45,946 bases of DNA, from positions 480,076 to 526,021 of the forward strand of contig BJOX01000377.1 in NCBI GenBank assembly GCA_009731375.1. The letters run 5' to 3'. Source of the DNA: Paulinella micropora. Lineage: Eukaryota; Cercozoa; Imbricatea; Euglyphida. Positions 33,276 through 43,454 of the stretch are shown here, piece after piece (position 1 is the first letter of the stretch; each line of letters begins with the position of its first letter). The notes under the pieces were generated by a model. The model was not told the DNA's origin. It ran no database searches and was given only the letters and a program-made list of their open reading frames with translations. A program made the translations under genes and the position numbers.

Positions 33276-36200
33276 GGAAGGAGAAGACTGTGAAGTTTAA
33301 CCCTAAAGTCACAGTGCTTTCTAATGCTGTTGTGCAGACTGGGCCAACGCTTCCTCTATGTGAAAACAAAGATGTGGGTACACAGAGACTGCAGCCCCAA
33401 GGTAGTCTCATACCCGTTCATACAGCACGGTTACCAATGATAACTGATGCAAATAGGAAGGCGAGACTTGCGATGGAGGCGAGGAGGCCAATGGCAGACG
33501 TATCGCCTCGGCCAAGCAAACAACCACGAACAGACTCAATGTCTACGGTCGCGGCGGGTGGCGAGCAAAAAGACAATGTGTGTACTCAAGTACCACAAGA
33601 CAATGTCGCTCAAATAGTAAACGCACCAGTACCGCAGAATAATAAAAATGTTAATGAGGTGAAGCAGGAGGAGAAGAAGGAGGAGTTGAAAAACTTAGAG
33701 ACAAGACTCCAAAATTTGGAACGTAAAGTTCTTGTTCTCGCAGCCAATATACACAGGCCCGATGCTCTGTGTTATACGGAACTTTATTGTGAAACATTGA
33801 AGACAATATTAAAAGTTGGTAATGATACGATGGCGAATATTAATATTGTCGGCAGGAAGTTTTTTAATCGATACCGGGACTGGGTGGACGGAAATATGAA
33901 AAAGTCAACGGGCACTCTCAAAGGAGTGAGCAGCCGGACGGATATCACGGGAATCATCACACTGACCTTTAAATTGAAATCCGCACGAGTATACCGTATG
34001 GACCTCTATGTCGTCCCCGGTTACCACGGGTCAATATTACTATCGTATGACCAATTGGCTACGATGGGGGCTGTGATTGATTGCGCCGCACGGCGAGTGA
34101 TATATGGAGTAAAAAGAGGAGAAGAGAACGATATTGATCCCTTCAACGCTACTGACTCTTATGAGGCTTATGAGCTGAGTCTAGCGACGGATCACAAAAA
34201 GATGGCCATCGCACATGAGGCACTTGAGGTGTACGTTCACCCCCATGTCGTAAGACCGGATGAACTGTCCTGGACCGACAATTGGGAATCCCAAGTGTGC
34301 ACTGTCACAGTTCCGACATGCCATTGGGACAAAAAGTCTATTGATGACTTAATCGAGAAGCGAAAGGAGGAGATTATATGTGTCGCACAAAGAAGCCCGT
34401 CGTTGGCGAGATTCGCGGAAGGAGTAGGAACAGATGTCCATATTACTAACGGATACTGTTTCCATGCGAAAGTAGGAGAAGAAAAAAGGGAGGCGTTTGT
34501 ACCAAGGAGAACGGGGCGAATCCCGGATACTCCACCAGAAACTATTAAAAGTTTTATTACTGATTTCTGGGGTGACGAGCCCACGTGGCCGCGTTCACTG
34601 TCTGAAGTGAAGAAATGCTTACGGACTTTATTCGAAAATAATAAGCCGTATACTATTATCCTGCCATATAATGAGAAGGCGATATGGGCGCAGGAAATAA
34701 GGGACCGGCTTATTGATCATCCTATACCGGTACCCTCTCGCAAGCAACAGCTAGTGGTGGCTTGTCGTATGGGAACTCGTGAGCAGAGCAGTGCATACAA
34801 GCGGAAGCTCAGAGACCTCGACAAGTTGAAATTGATACCGCAAGCATTCACATGCTTTGATGGTTTTTACACCCGTAAAGCTCCTTTGCAATACGCGAGA
34901 CTCATTGACATGCTGGTGGAGCTCGGTAAAGATGATGAGCCGGACACGGTCACGTATGAAAAGACGGGCCTAGATGATGTCTCGGAAGAGGACTTAGGCT
35001 TGGAGGAGGACAGAGAACCCCTCAAGCAGCAGCATAAGCAGATGTCTGATAAAGATTTTCAAGAGGCGCGAAACATATTGGAAGAAGGAGTAGGCACGGA
35101 GAAGGAGAAGGAGCTTTTAAAAGCCAAATTAGAGGCGAACAAGGAAATTGTTGACCCTCCACATGTAGGTGGTGTCAAGCCTGAAGATTTCACTGCGGTT
35201 ATTTACAAAATACCGGGTGCGGAGCCGTCACCGGCACCACGAAGGGCGAATTTGAGTATACATGAGGCGAAGATAGCGGAGGAGCTAGCAAGACAGCTGC
35301 TCAATGAGGACTTTATTGAGAGATCAACATCTCCAATAGTCTCACAACCGAGAATAGTGCCGAAGCCAGGAGGAGAATGGCGCCTGACAGTTAACTATGC
35401 TCGTGTTAACAAGGTGCTGGAGGAAGAGAGAAATCCTCTCCCGACATTAGAAGAAGGAAGGAGAGTACTGCGGAATGCAAAATTCTATTCGGTCATTGAC
35501 CTTAAGAATGGCTTCTGGCAGATACCACTGGAGGAAAAGTCCAGATGGCTGACGGCGTTTGTGGTGGGTATGGAAATATACCAATGGAAAGTGCTTCCGA
35601 TGGGCCTCAAGCAAGCCCCAGGACTTTTCCAGAAGGCGATGCAGAAGATGTTGAGCAGTCAGTACGATGATTTGTCTGACGGTGGCTTTATGAGAAGGCG
35701 GGGACAGAAGGCGGGAGAATATGCATTTTGCTATATCGATGACATTATCGTATACTCTAACACAATGGAGGAGCATATCGATCATTTGTCCGATATATTC
35801 AGGCGCATCGGAGCTTTTGGCCTGAAGTGCAATCTAAAGAAGTGTCAACTTGCCAAGACGAGTGTGACATACTTAGGGTACGAGATCTCCCATAATCGAG
35901 TCTCGATATCCAAAGAGAAGAGGGAGGAGATTATGAATCGACCGATACCGAAGAACCGCACTGAATTGCACTCATTCCTTGCGATGGCGCAATACTATAG
36001 CCAGTTTATACCCGATTGGGGTGCAACACGGGCTAAAGTGGAGAAAATGATAGATTTTGGAGACTTTGAGAAGTGGGACGAAGAGGCTTTGCAAGCGTTT
36101 CATGCGCTCAAAGATCTCATTTACAAAGACCCGAAAGACGGAGGACTGGTGTTAACGATGCCCGACTTTACGAAACAATTCGTAGTCGATACAGACGCAT

Positions 36201-39070
36201 CTAAGTTTGCGATTGGGGCTGTATTACAACAAGAGGATGAGGAGAAGAAATTACGCCCAATCATGTTTATTAGTAGGAAGTTGTGTGCGGCGGAGAGAAA
36301 CTATTGCACAAGGCAAAGAGAGGCGTTGGCGGTAGTATGGGCCCTCAAGAGGCTCAGAGAGTATTTGTGGGGAGGACCTCAATTTACTGTCAGAACTGAT
36401 CATCATAACCTGTTATGGTTGATGAATCATGAACAGACGGGACGGCTGGCGCGGTGGCAAGCGTTCTTGTCTTGTTTCGATTTTACAATGGTCCATCTAC
36501 CGGGAAAGCGAAATGTGGTCGCTGATAGCCTCTCTAGGCTAGAGTTTAACTCAGAAGTATCGGCGTTGGTGTCCACGGTGGAGATGGAAGACTTGTCCAC
36601 TGACAAGGTGTATGAGGTCAGCCACATTGAGGCGATGGAGATGGCGAGTGGAGTCCGATATGACCGCACAGGTCTACGGTACAGTCCACAAGGCCCGGAT
36701 CACGGGATATGTTGTGAGCTACATACCCAGGAGGACGCTGAGTGGTCCTATGAGGTATATGAGAATGCGAAGGCGAACATAAGAGAGGAAGAGGAGACGC
36801 AGGAAGTTTATGCGGAGCCTCCTCAAGAGCGGAGAAGTGACCTAGACGATGACCCGGAAAGAATCGGGGTACGGCTAGAAGATGGTACTATCCATATAGC
36901 CTCGCCTACCGCATGGAGGCAACAACAGGCTCAAGATCCGGAGTTTAAAGAACTGATACAGTTATATCAGAACCCGGATGAGCTACGGATGACGAAAGCG
37001 ATCAAAGATCAGATGAAGGAGATGGGATGGAGAGATGGTCTACTGTGGTACAAGGGCCTTCACGGTCGCTATGCGTCACAGCCGGACAAATGGACCCTTT
37101 GGGTACCGGAGAGTCTGAGACGATTTATATTTGTCGCAGCCCACAATTGCCCACTTTTGGCGCATCCGGGTCGACAACGAACTCATATGTTCGTAGCGAG
37201 GCGATTCTGGTGGAAGAAGATGAAGGAGGAGATAGATCAGGCGGTGGATGCATGCATCCCGTGCAAGATAAACAAAACACCACTGAAGGCAAATTTCGGC
37301 CTGATTGGCGAATTTCCTCTTCATGCGGGGATGTTTGAGTTTATACACATTGATCATGTGGGACCTTTCCCAGAATCGAAGGATGGTTACAAATACCTCC
37401 TTACGGCTATTGACAGAGCCACCAACTATGTGTGGATCATCCCTGTCAAAGACGTTACCGGCAAGACGACGGCCGAGGCGCTGATCGATAGGATCATCTC
37501 ACAGATCGGAGTACCAAGAAAGATATGTTCTGATCGAGGCTCGGACTTTAATAACGAGGTCATCGACAAACTATCTAAGTATTACGGGATGAAATGGCAA
37601 TATGTTACTGCCTATAACCCGCGAGCAAATGGGAAAATCGAGCGGGTACACAGACCCCTCAAAGCCTCGCTAAAGATGTATTGCACGAAGAAGGAGAATC
37701 AAAGAGCATGGGTCGAGGCAGCACCATCATTTGCGTTTGCAATGAACTGTCTACCCTCTACGGCGTTAGGAGGCTCGAAGAGCTCAATCTCGCCATATCA
37801 GTTAGTATATGGGCGTGAGCCTGATATCCCGACTTCGCTCCTTCACCCAAAAGACACTTGGGCGGATGCGGATGAGTTGTTTGGGATGAGACTTAGAGTG
37901 AAGATGGAGGCGGAACAAATAGTCAGGGCGCATAGAGAGGCGGAGCGCCGAAAGACTGATGCTGAAGGGGTGCGACAAGCGCACTTGGATCAGATCAAGT
38001 TCCAGGTCGGGGATATTGTACTATTGTACCATCCTCAAGTCCCGAAGGGAGTCAGCTCTAAGCTGTTCACTCACTGGAAAGGACCTTATCAGATTATGGA
38101 ACAGACGGGACCTCTGAATTACAAGATCAGGGGTAGAGGGAAGGTGCAAATTGTGAATGTAAGAAGGCTGATTAAGTATGATCCCTTCTTACTGGAAGAT
38201 GAATCCGTTGAGGAGGCGTTAAAACGGATGAAGGATGATTTCAAAGAGGTGCCGCCCATCCACAAGGAGGCTGGCATAGACCAAGACGATGCTTATCGGG
38301 CACCGATAGCTGAGAAGGAGGAGAGTGAGGTGGACAGCAAGGAGAAGACTGACCGCATAAGCGCGGTGGGGACTCAGTCCAAGTCTCCGCGAGAGCATAG
38401 CGGAAAGAAGGAGAAGATCACAGAGGCGCAGCTAAGGAGAGCGCGGAATGATCTTATCAACGACCAACCGAGGAAGGCGATGAGGTCGATGAGATCAAAG
38501 GACGTCCACCAGGAGGAGGAGGGGACGGACACTGACCCAAACGCGGGCAACGTTGAGATTGTCCATGAGCGATGGAAGGAAGGCGATGCGATAGCAACCA
38601 TCGCATGGGTGAAAAATGTTTTCTATCTGATGAGACCAGCGGAACAACATGTCGCTGATGACACTCTCTCAGACTTATACTTGATGCGGGTCGTGGCGGT
38701 CCCACGACAGATGCGTGTCACACGGACACTCAAAATATCATCAGCCGCAAAGATAGTACAACCGATACTCCAGTTCTGGAGAAGTATGGACCCGGTTGAG
38801 GTTCCAAAGGCAAGACATTATCTGCCAGTATATAAAGACGCAAAAAGTCTCGAGACATGGGATGATACAATTACTCCCAGAGACAAGGATTACACTGCGT
38901 GGACCATTCAGACACTGCCAAGAGGAGTGCTTGATGTCCCTTTTGAATTATCGTTGGGCGGAATCCCTAATAAGATCTGGGACATTCTCGAACAGTCAAA
39001 GTTCGATCTGACTTTTGTTGGTGGTCCTCCACCAGGCAAAGAAATCCGCGCCAGACGACGAAGGCAGTGA
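33257..39070 (+). CDS. pol: pol of element B: protease, RT, RNase H, integrase, C-terminal extension
   Basis: Uninterrupted from the gag stop to TGA 39068-39070. With gag it is one frame of 2,836 codons including the readthrough codon. Order: basic N-terminus with a short coiled coil; retropepsin-like domain (NDTMANINI, Asp codon 33824; SILLSYDQL); linker of about 350 residues; RT (35170-36050; VIDLKNGFWQIPL, YIDD at 35732-35743); RNase H (36180-36560; VVDTDAS, RTDHHN, ADSLSRL); integrase zinc region (HPGRQRTH, CIPCK near 37252), DDE core (HIDHVGPF, SDRGSDFNN, GKIERVHRP), GPY module (WKGPYQI ... VNVRRLIKY, to about 38180); then about 290 residues of unknown fold with many conserved W and Y. 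It copies the RNA genome and inserts it. All catalytic acids I can place are present. The protease glycine is replaced by Met. Confidence 0.94.
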   Translation: MEGEEERKEKTVKFNPKVTVLSNAVVQTGPTLPLCENKDVGTQRLQPQGSLIPVHTARLPMITDANRKARLAMEARRPMADVSPRPSKQPRTDSMSTVAAGGEQKDNVCTQVPQDNVAQIVNAPVPQNNKNVNEVKQEEKKEELKNLETRLQNLERKVLVLAANIHRPDALCYTELYCETLKTILKVGNDTMANINIVGRKFFNRYRDWVDGNMKKSTGTLKGVSSRTDITGIITLTFKLKSARVYRMDLYVVPGYHGSILLSYDQLATMGAVIDCAARRVIYGVKRGEENDIDPFNATDSYEAYELSLATDHKKMAIAHEALEVYVHPHVVRPDELSWTDNWESQVCTVTVPTCHWDKKSIDDLIEKRKEEIICVAQRSPSLARFAEGVGTDVHITNGYCFHAKVGEEKREAFVPRRTGRIPDTPPETIKSFITDFWGDEPTWPRSLSEVKKCLRTLFENNKPYTIILPYNEKAIWAQEIRDRLIDHPIPVPSRKQQLVVACRMGTREQSSAYKRKLRDLDKLKLIPQAFTCFDGFYTRKAPLQYARLIDMLVELGKDDEPDTVTYEKTGLDDVSEEDLGLEEDREPLKQQHKQMSDKDFQEARNILEEGVGTEKEKELLKAKLEANKEIVDPPHVGGVKPEDFTAVIYKIPGAEPSPAPRRANLSIHEAKIAEELARQLLNEDFIERSTSPIVSQPRIVPKPGGEWRLTVNYARVNKVLEEERNPLPTLEEGRRVLRNAKFYSVIDLKNGFWQIPLEEKSRWLTAFVVGMEIYQWKVLPMGLKQAPGLFQKAMQKMLSSQYDDLSDGGFMRRRGQKAGEYAFCYIDDIIVYSNTMEEHIDHLSDIFRRIGAFGLKCNLKKCQLAKTSVTYLGYEISHNRVSISKEKREEIMNRPIPKNRTELHSFLAMAQYYSQFIPDWGATRAKVEKMIDFGDFEKWDEEALQAFHALKDLIYKDPKDGGLVLTMPDFTKQFVVDTDASKFAIGAVLQQEDEEKKLRPIMFISRKLCAAERNYCTRQREALAVVWALKRLREYLWGGPQFTVRTDHHNLLWLMNHEQTGRLARWQAFLSCFDFTMVHLPGKRNVVADSLSRLEFNSEVSALVSTVEMEDLSTDKVYEVSHIEAMEMASGVRYDRTGLRYSPQGPDHGICCELHTQEDAEWSYEVYENAKANIREEEETQEVYAEPPQERRSDLDDDPERIGVRLEDGTIHIASPTAWRQQQAQDPEFKELIQLYQNPDELRMTKAIKDQMKEMGWRDGLLWYKGLHGRYASQPDKWTLWVPESLRRFIFVAAHNCPLLAHPGRQRTHMFVARRFWWKKMKEEIDQAVDACIPCKINKTPLKANFGLIGEFPLHAGMFEFIHIDHVGPFPESKDGYKYLLTAIDRATNYVWIIPVKDVTGKTTAEALIDRIISQIGVPRKICSDRGSDFNNEVIDKLSKYYGMKWQYVTAYNPRANGKIERVHRPLKASLKMYCTKKENQRAWVEAAPSFAFAMNCLPSTALGGSKSSISPYQLVYGREPDIPTSLLHPKDTWADADELFGMRLRVKMEAEQIVRAHREAERRKTDAEGVRQAHLDQIKFQVGDIVLLYHPQVPKGVSSKLFTHWKGPYQIMEQTGPLNYKIRGRGKVQIVNVRRLIKYDPFLLEDESVEEALKRMKDDFKEVPPIHKEAGIDQDDAYRAPIAEKEESEVDSKEKTDRISAVGTQSKSPREHSGKKEKITEAQLRRARNDLINDQPRKAMRSMRSKDVHQEEEGTDTDPNAGNVEIVHERWKEGDAIATIAWVKNVFYLMRPAEQHVADDTLSDLYLMRVVAVPRQMRVTRTLKISSAAKIVQPILQFWRSMDPVEVPKARHYLPVYKDAKSLETWDDTITPRDKDYTAWTIQTLPRGVLDVPFELSLGGIPNKIWDILEQSKFDLTFVGGPPPGKEIRARRRRQ

Positions 39071-39903
39071 CAAAGAAACTATTTTTCTTTATGCGTCTCA
39101 AATAAACTGATTGATTGCCCACGGCGTATCATGATTTGATCATGCATCATCAGTTATCAATATGAATATTAAAAAGACTCAGTGATATAACTTGGCATTC
39201 GATCGCAACATACGAGTGCGAAAGGTCGATCGACGATGATACTACACCGTATACGGGGATCGCTAGTGTATTGAGCGATGGTGTTCCCGGGTATGACCCT
39301 TTCCAAGTCCTGGGATGATGTTCTCGAAAATGAAATGTTCTCTGAAACTTTCATTAAATTATTTTTTACGATAGATTATATACTGTCGTACCTGAGCACG
39401 GTCAATCTCTACTTGTGTCGGTATATCGCAGGGTCGGGTACATACACCTCGACTTCGGATATAGCTATTAGGACTGGCCCCCTAATACTATATCATAGGA
39501 TATCCGCCTTATACAAGGGTATGTCATTAAAAAAGACAATGTACTTACGATCTCCCTGTGAATAATAATAATAAAAATGATAATGATAAGAAGAAGAAGG
39601 AGATCAAAGGGGGAATCGTACTACAGCACCACGTTGCTTGTAATTTTTATTAATAGTACGTTTGTTCTTGACATACTGCCAAAAAAGGAAATTGAGGGAA
39701 GGAGTTTAAAATTTACAAGAAAGGCTAGAGAATCCGCTTTGACATGCAGTATGAGGATATATTTATCGTCTTTAAGCGTCTATCCGTGGGTCGATGCGCT
39801 GTGTGGCATGACTTCATAGCGCATACTATTTGTAGAAAGAAATCAGAAGGCGTATGACGAAAATGCTATTTCCGTCATAAGTCATAAAATCGGGAGGGGG
39901 TAC
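39071..39903 (+). other. 3' untranslated region of element B with conserved hairpins and polypurine tract
   Basis: It is about 830 bp. Hairpins: 39259-39279 (ATCGCT/AGCGAT), about 39434-39455 (GTCG-GGT / ACC-CGAC), and 39459-39493 (ATATAG/CTATAT plus TATTAGG/CCTAATA with one bulged C). CTTCGGATATAG, linking the last two, is identical in element A. The polypurine tract GGGAGGGGG is at 39892-39900. No envelope-like or other third ORF is seen. Confidence 0.68.
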
Positions 39904-40140
39904 TGTAGGCATCACCCCCCGGATAGCTGGTAAAAAGTACCTTTTCCTGGTGACAGGTGCACCAGCTTGTTTTTCAGTATTATTTGTCCGGATTGTGCCT
40001 GATGCCATTTTATTCCTGGTCTGTTGCCGTTTTCCTTTTTGGCTTCACTGAGCTAATATAACGAGACATCATTCTCATTCTTGAGGACTGTGTTTGGTTG
40101 TATTACCGACTTTTTACGAGCTATCGTTGGGGGCATTACA
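39904..40140 (+). repeat. 3' LTR of element B
   Basis: 237 bp, equal to the 5' LTR except two adjacent bases. Confidence 0.95.
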
Positions 40141-40155
40141 ATGTATGTATATATG

Positions 40156-40189
<34 letters not shown>

Positions 40190-40972
40190 TGTATGTATGT
40201 ATGTATGTATGCATGTATGCATGTATGCATGTATGTACATATGTATGTATGTATGTCTGTGTATGCATGGATGTGTATGTATGTATGTATGTATGCATGT
40301 ATGTATGCATGTATGTATGCATGTATGTATGTATGTATGTATGTATGTATATTATATGTATGTATGTATGTATGTATGTACGTATTCATGCATGCATGTA
40401 TGTATGTATGTATGTATGTATGTACGTATGTATGTGTGTATGTGTGTGCGTGTGTGTCTATGTATGTATGTCTGTATGTATGTATGTGTATCTATGTATG
40501 TGTATGTATGTGTATGTATGTATGTATGTATGTATGCATGCATGTAATTTATGTATGTATGTACATATGTATGCATGCATGTATGTAATGCATGCATGCA
40601 TGCATGCATATATGCATGCATGTATGTATGTATGCATGCATGTATGTATGCATGTATGCATGTATGTATGTCTGTGTATGTATTTCTGTGTATGTGTGTA
40701 TGTGTATGTATGTATTTATGTATGTATGTATGTATGTATGTATGAGTGAGTGAGTATGTATTTATGTATGTATGTATGTATGGATGGATGTATGGATGTA
40801 TGTATGTATGCATGTATGTATGTATGCATGTATGTATGTATGTATGTATGTATGTATGTAGGTAGGTATGTAGGTATGTAGGTATGTAGGTATGTAGGTA
40901 ATACTATGTAGGTATGCAGGTATGTATGTATGTACATACATACAATTGCTTTCTTGCTTTCTTGCTTGCTTG

Positions 40973-41014
<42 letters not shown>

Positions 41015-41040
41015 GTTTTTCTTTCTTTCTTTCTTTTTCT
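40141..41040. repeat. (ATGT)n microsatellite, right part, then (GTAG)n and (CTTT)n
   Basis: TATG units continue the array at 28583-29541 to about 40855, change to TAGG/TATG units to about 40940, and end in a (CTTT)n tract at about 40950-41040. ORFs here are repeat artefacts. Confidence 0.96.
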
Positions 41041-41383
41041 CCTTGAGTTTGCTTCCACCTAACGACTTTGATATAATAACTAAAGAATACTTGCCTCAGT
41101 GGAGCGGTCAGTGTATCAATATTTATAACCCCCAGGCCAAGCCGGAAGCAAATAATTCAAAATTTCGACTGTATTTAAAAGTTATCTGACTTGATTACAT
41201 ATATTAATATATGTTTATTCCAAATGTCATATTTAACATTAGAGCTACTCTCTTCTTTCCTCAAAATTCACTGATGGTATAGAATTTTGCTAACAAACTA
41301 AATATTAACAATTATCAGCGATGTTATTAATAATAACACTTAAGCTTATATTTGAATAGTATGAAAATTTTTATTGATACAAA
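41041..41383. other. AT-rich stretch, no gene seen
   Basis: Unique-looking sequence between the microsatellites and the last exon of the minus-strand candidate gene; probably 3' flank or UTR of that gene. Confidence 0.4.
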
Positions 41384-41818
41384 CTACGTTAATTTTCTTT
41401 GTTTCGCAGATTGCGACCCAGAAGTATTCAGTTTGCGTTTTTTCAAGTGTTTCATCTTTTCAGCTAACTGTTTTTGGGTTCGTGAGTACCATGGACGGGC
41501 ACGGTCGCGAAGTTTATGAAAGTAGTACTTGCTAGCTCTTTCATAATACTTCGCAACCTTTGCCCACTTAATTTTTTTGCCTGTCTTGTTTTGTTCCCAG
41601 AAATGATTGATGCAATCTTCGAGCAATGCTAATTCGTGGGAACCGAACGGGAATTCTCGCTTGCCATGACTAGAAGGAGGCAAGGGAAGCTCAGGTAAAT
41701 TGTCGTTTGAATAGTAGAACTGTATTGGATCATTCTTAGTAGAAGATGGCGCAGGTGCAGAGCCAGAAGGAACAAACAGGGCAGTTGTCGCGGTTACACG
41801 CGCTACACCTTAGTAACG
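41384..41818 (-). CDS. Candidate last exon, Myb/SANT-like protein of unknown function
   Basis: An open frame reads from near TTACTAAG (about 41814) to TAG at 41386-41384. It starts with an Ala/Thr/Pro-rich part (TATTALFVPSGSAPAPS). A helical segment follows (GSHELALLEDCINHFWEQNK, then IKWAKVAKYYERASKYY and KLRDRARPWY). Aromatic spacing and basic residues resemble Myb/SANT-type helices; this is a resemblance by eye only. The end is lysine-rich, like a nuclear localisation signal. The C-terminal 100 residues are the best-supported coding sequence of this region. A (CT)n tract on the coding strand precedes it and could serve as the acceptor's pyrimidine tract. Confidence 0.45.
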
Positions 41819-41840
41819 CAGAGTGAGAGAGAGAGAGTGG

Positions 41841-41876
<36 letters not shown>

Positions 41877-41906
41877 CAAAGAAAATTATGTTTCCAACCT
41901 ACCTAC

Positions 41907-41962
<56 letters not shown>

Positions 41963-42043
41963 TGTACATGTATCTTTTTATCTATATGTCATCTGTCTCA
42001 GTTACTTATTATATTATTCTTTTCATCCTCATCTTCTCTCTAT

Positions 42044-42233
42044 AAGTGGGAAGAGTTTGAAAGACCAGGCCAAGTCAGAGAGTCTCCCGGATTGAAGTTA
42101 CTGTCAGCCTGTGCATAGAGCAACTCTATTTCTGGTCCGGTGGGACGCGACGGAGGGAGAGATGGTGCAGGTGCAGATACAGAAGGGACAGCCAGTGCAG
42201 TTGTAGCGGTTGCACGCGATACAGCTTAGTAAC

Positions 42234-42234
<1 letters not shown>
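42044..42234 (-). CDS. Candidate exon paralogous to the start of the 41384-41818 exon
   Basis: On the minus strand it reads AVSRATATTALAVPSVSAPAPS after TTACTAAG, close to the sequence near 41750-41815, and stays open to TAG at about 42045. It is preceded on the coding strand by a (CT)n tract. The acceptor reads CTGTAT where the other two copies have TGTAG. Function unknown; it may be a decayed copy. Confidence 0.3.
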
Positions 42235-42296
<62 letters not shown>

Positions 42297-42363
42297 CATG
42301 ATGAGGATGTTTCCAATCTATCTATGTATATCCATCCATCCATCCATCCATCTATCTACCTAC

Positions 42364-42405
<42 letters not shown>

Positions 42406-42429
42406 CCTTATTTCCATACGTACCCACCT

Positions 42430-42625
42430 ACCTACCTATATATCCTACCAGTGGATAATATAAAAAAGGAACTCTGGAAAGCCTGATATGCAAATATATT
42501 CGAATGCTGGGCATAGCTGGATGCAGGAGGGTGATCATGAACTGGCGCAGATGCGGGGCCAGAAGTGCCAGCCGGTGCAGGGGCATTTGCTGCGTTTGCG
42601 TTTGCATGCGCTACAAGTTAATAAA
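42430..42625 (-). CDS. Candidate exon, third paralogous Ala/Pro-rich copy
   Basis: It reads LVAHANANAANAPAPAGTSG on the minus strand after TTATTAAC, in the same relation to a (CT)n tract as the two copies to its left, and stays open for about 60 codons. A possible donor GTAGGA lies near 42448. Low-complexity composition makes this uncertain. Confidence 0.3.
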
Positions 42626-42626
42626 C

Positions 42627-42698
<72 letters not shown>

Positions 42699-42749
42699 GA
42701 GGAAGGAATAGAGGATAGAGTGTATGTAACAGCAGAAGAAAATATGAAG

Positions 42750-43030
42750 AATCACAGATGGAAAAGAAGATTGTTGCATTTTTTTCATATACGTAATTTT
42801 CTTTCGTATTCGAGTGCTGTCGGATTCATCGTCAGGAAATTCTTTTTGCCACCGCTGAAATATTTTTTTGTTGGACATTCCAGGTTCTGTCGAAAGAAGT
42901 CTTTCAAGAAAAGCTTCTTGATTCGAGGTAAAATGTTGCCCTTTGTTGAGAAATGCCATTGTCATATTTATGAGATGTCTGTCGGAGGACGAAGAAGTGG
43001 AAGGAGGAGAGAAAGATTGACAAGGAGGAG
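42750..43030 (-). CDS. Candidate exon with a helical Myb-like segment
   Basis: On the minus strand HFTSNQEAFLERLLSTEPG, then IFQRWQKEFPDDES and TRIRKKITYMKK, form an amphipathic, coding-like stretch between a (GGA/GAA)n tract and a (GA)n tract. Its start (FTSNQEAFLE) resembles FGSHELALLE in the last exon, suggesting two related helical repeats in one protein. The upstream acceptor is unclear. Confidence 0.35.
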
Positions 43031-43084
43031 GAGGAGGAGGAGGAGAAGAAGAAAAAGAAGAAGAAGAAGAAGAAGAAGAAGAAG

Positions 43085-43118
<34 letters not shown>

Positions 43119-43144
43119 TAGTAGTAGTAGGAGTAGTAGCAGCA

Positions 43145-43192
<48 letters not shown>

Positions 43193-43421
43193 AAAGAAGT
43201 AGAAGAAGAAGAAGAAGAAGAAGAAGAAGAAGAAGAAGAAGAAGAAGAAGAAGAAGAAGAAGAAGAAGAAGAAGAGGAGGAGGAGGAGGAAGTACGAGGA
43301 GAAAGGAAAAGATCATTGTTAAGAAGAAGAATATTGTTAAAAAGAGAAGCAATAAGAACGGAAGATGAAGAAGAATGAGCCAAAGGAGACGGAGGAGGAG
43401 AAGGAGGAGGCGAAGGAGAAG

Positions 43422-43454
<33 letters not shown>

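Larger units (their letters stand above)
29542..40140 (+). mobile_element. Ty3/gypsy-type LTR retrotransposon B, apparently intact, 10.6 kb
   Basis: The LTRs (29542-29778 and 39904-40140) are both 237 bp and differ only at two adjacent bases (GA versus TG, near 29634), so the insertion is recent. It is flanked by ATGT on both sides (29538-29541, 40141-40144), which fits a 4-bp target duplication but cannot be told from the (ATGT)n array. Primer-binding site, leader, full-length gag, in-frame pol, structured 3' region and polypurine tract are all present, with no gap. It is related to element A along its whole length. LTRs of 237 bp are short for an element of this size. Confidence 0.95.
41822..42694. 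repeat. Three (GA)n and two (CTAT)n microsatellites alternating with the paralogous exons
   Basis: (GT/GA)n 41822-41877, (CTAT)n 41906-41960, (GA)n 42236-42291, (CCAT/CTAT)n 42333-42405, (GA)n 42627-42694. Each exon copy has a GA tract on its high-coordinate side and a CTAT tract beyond it, as if the unit had been duplicated. Confidence 0.9.

Noticed and set aside
39071-39903. A third ORF (envelope-like) after pol in element B
   Set aside because: The longest frames are under 100 codons, are not conserved in element A, and have no signal peptide or membrane segment worth reporting.
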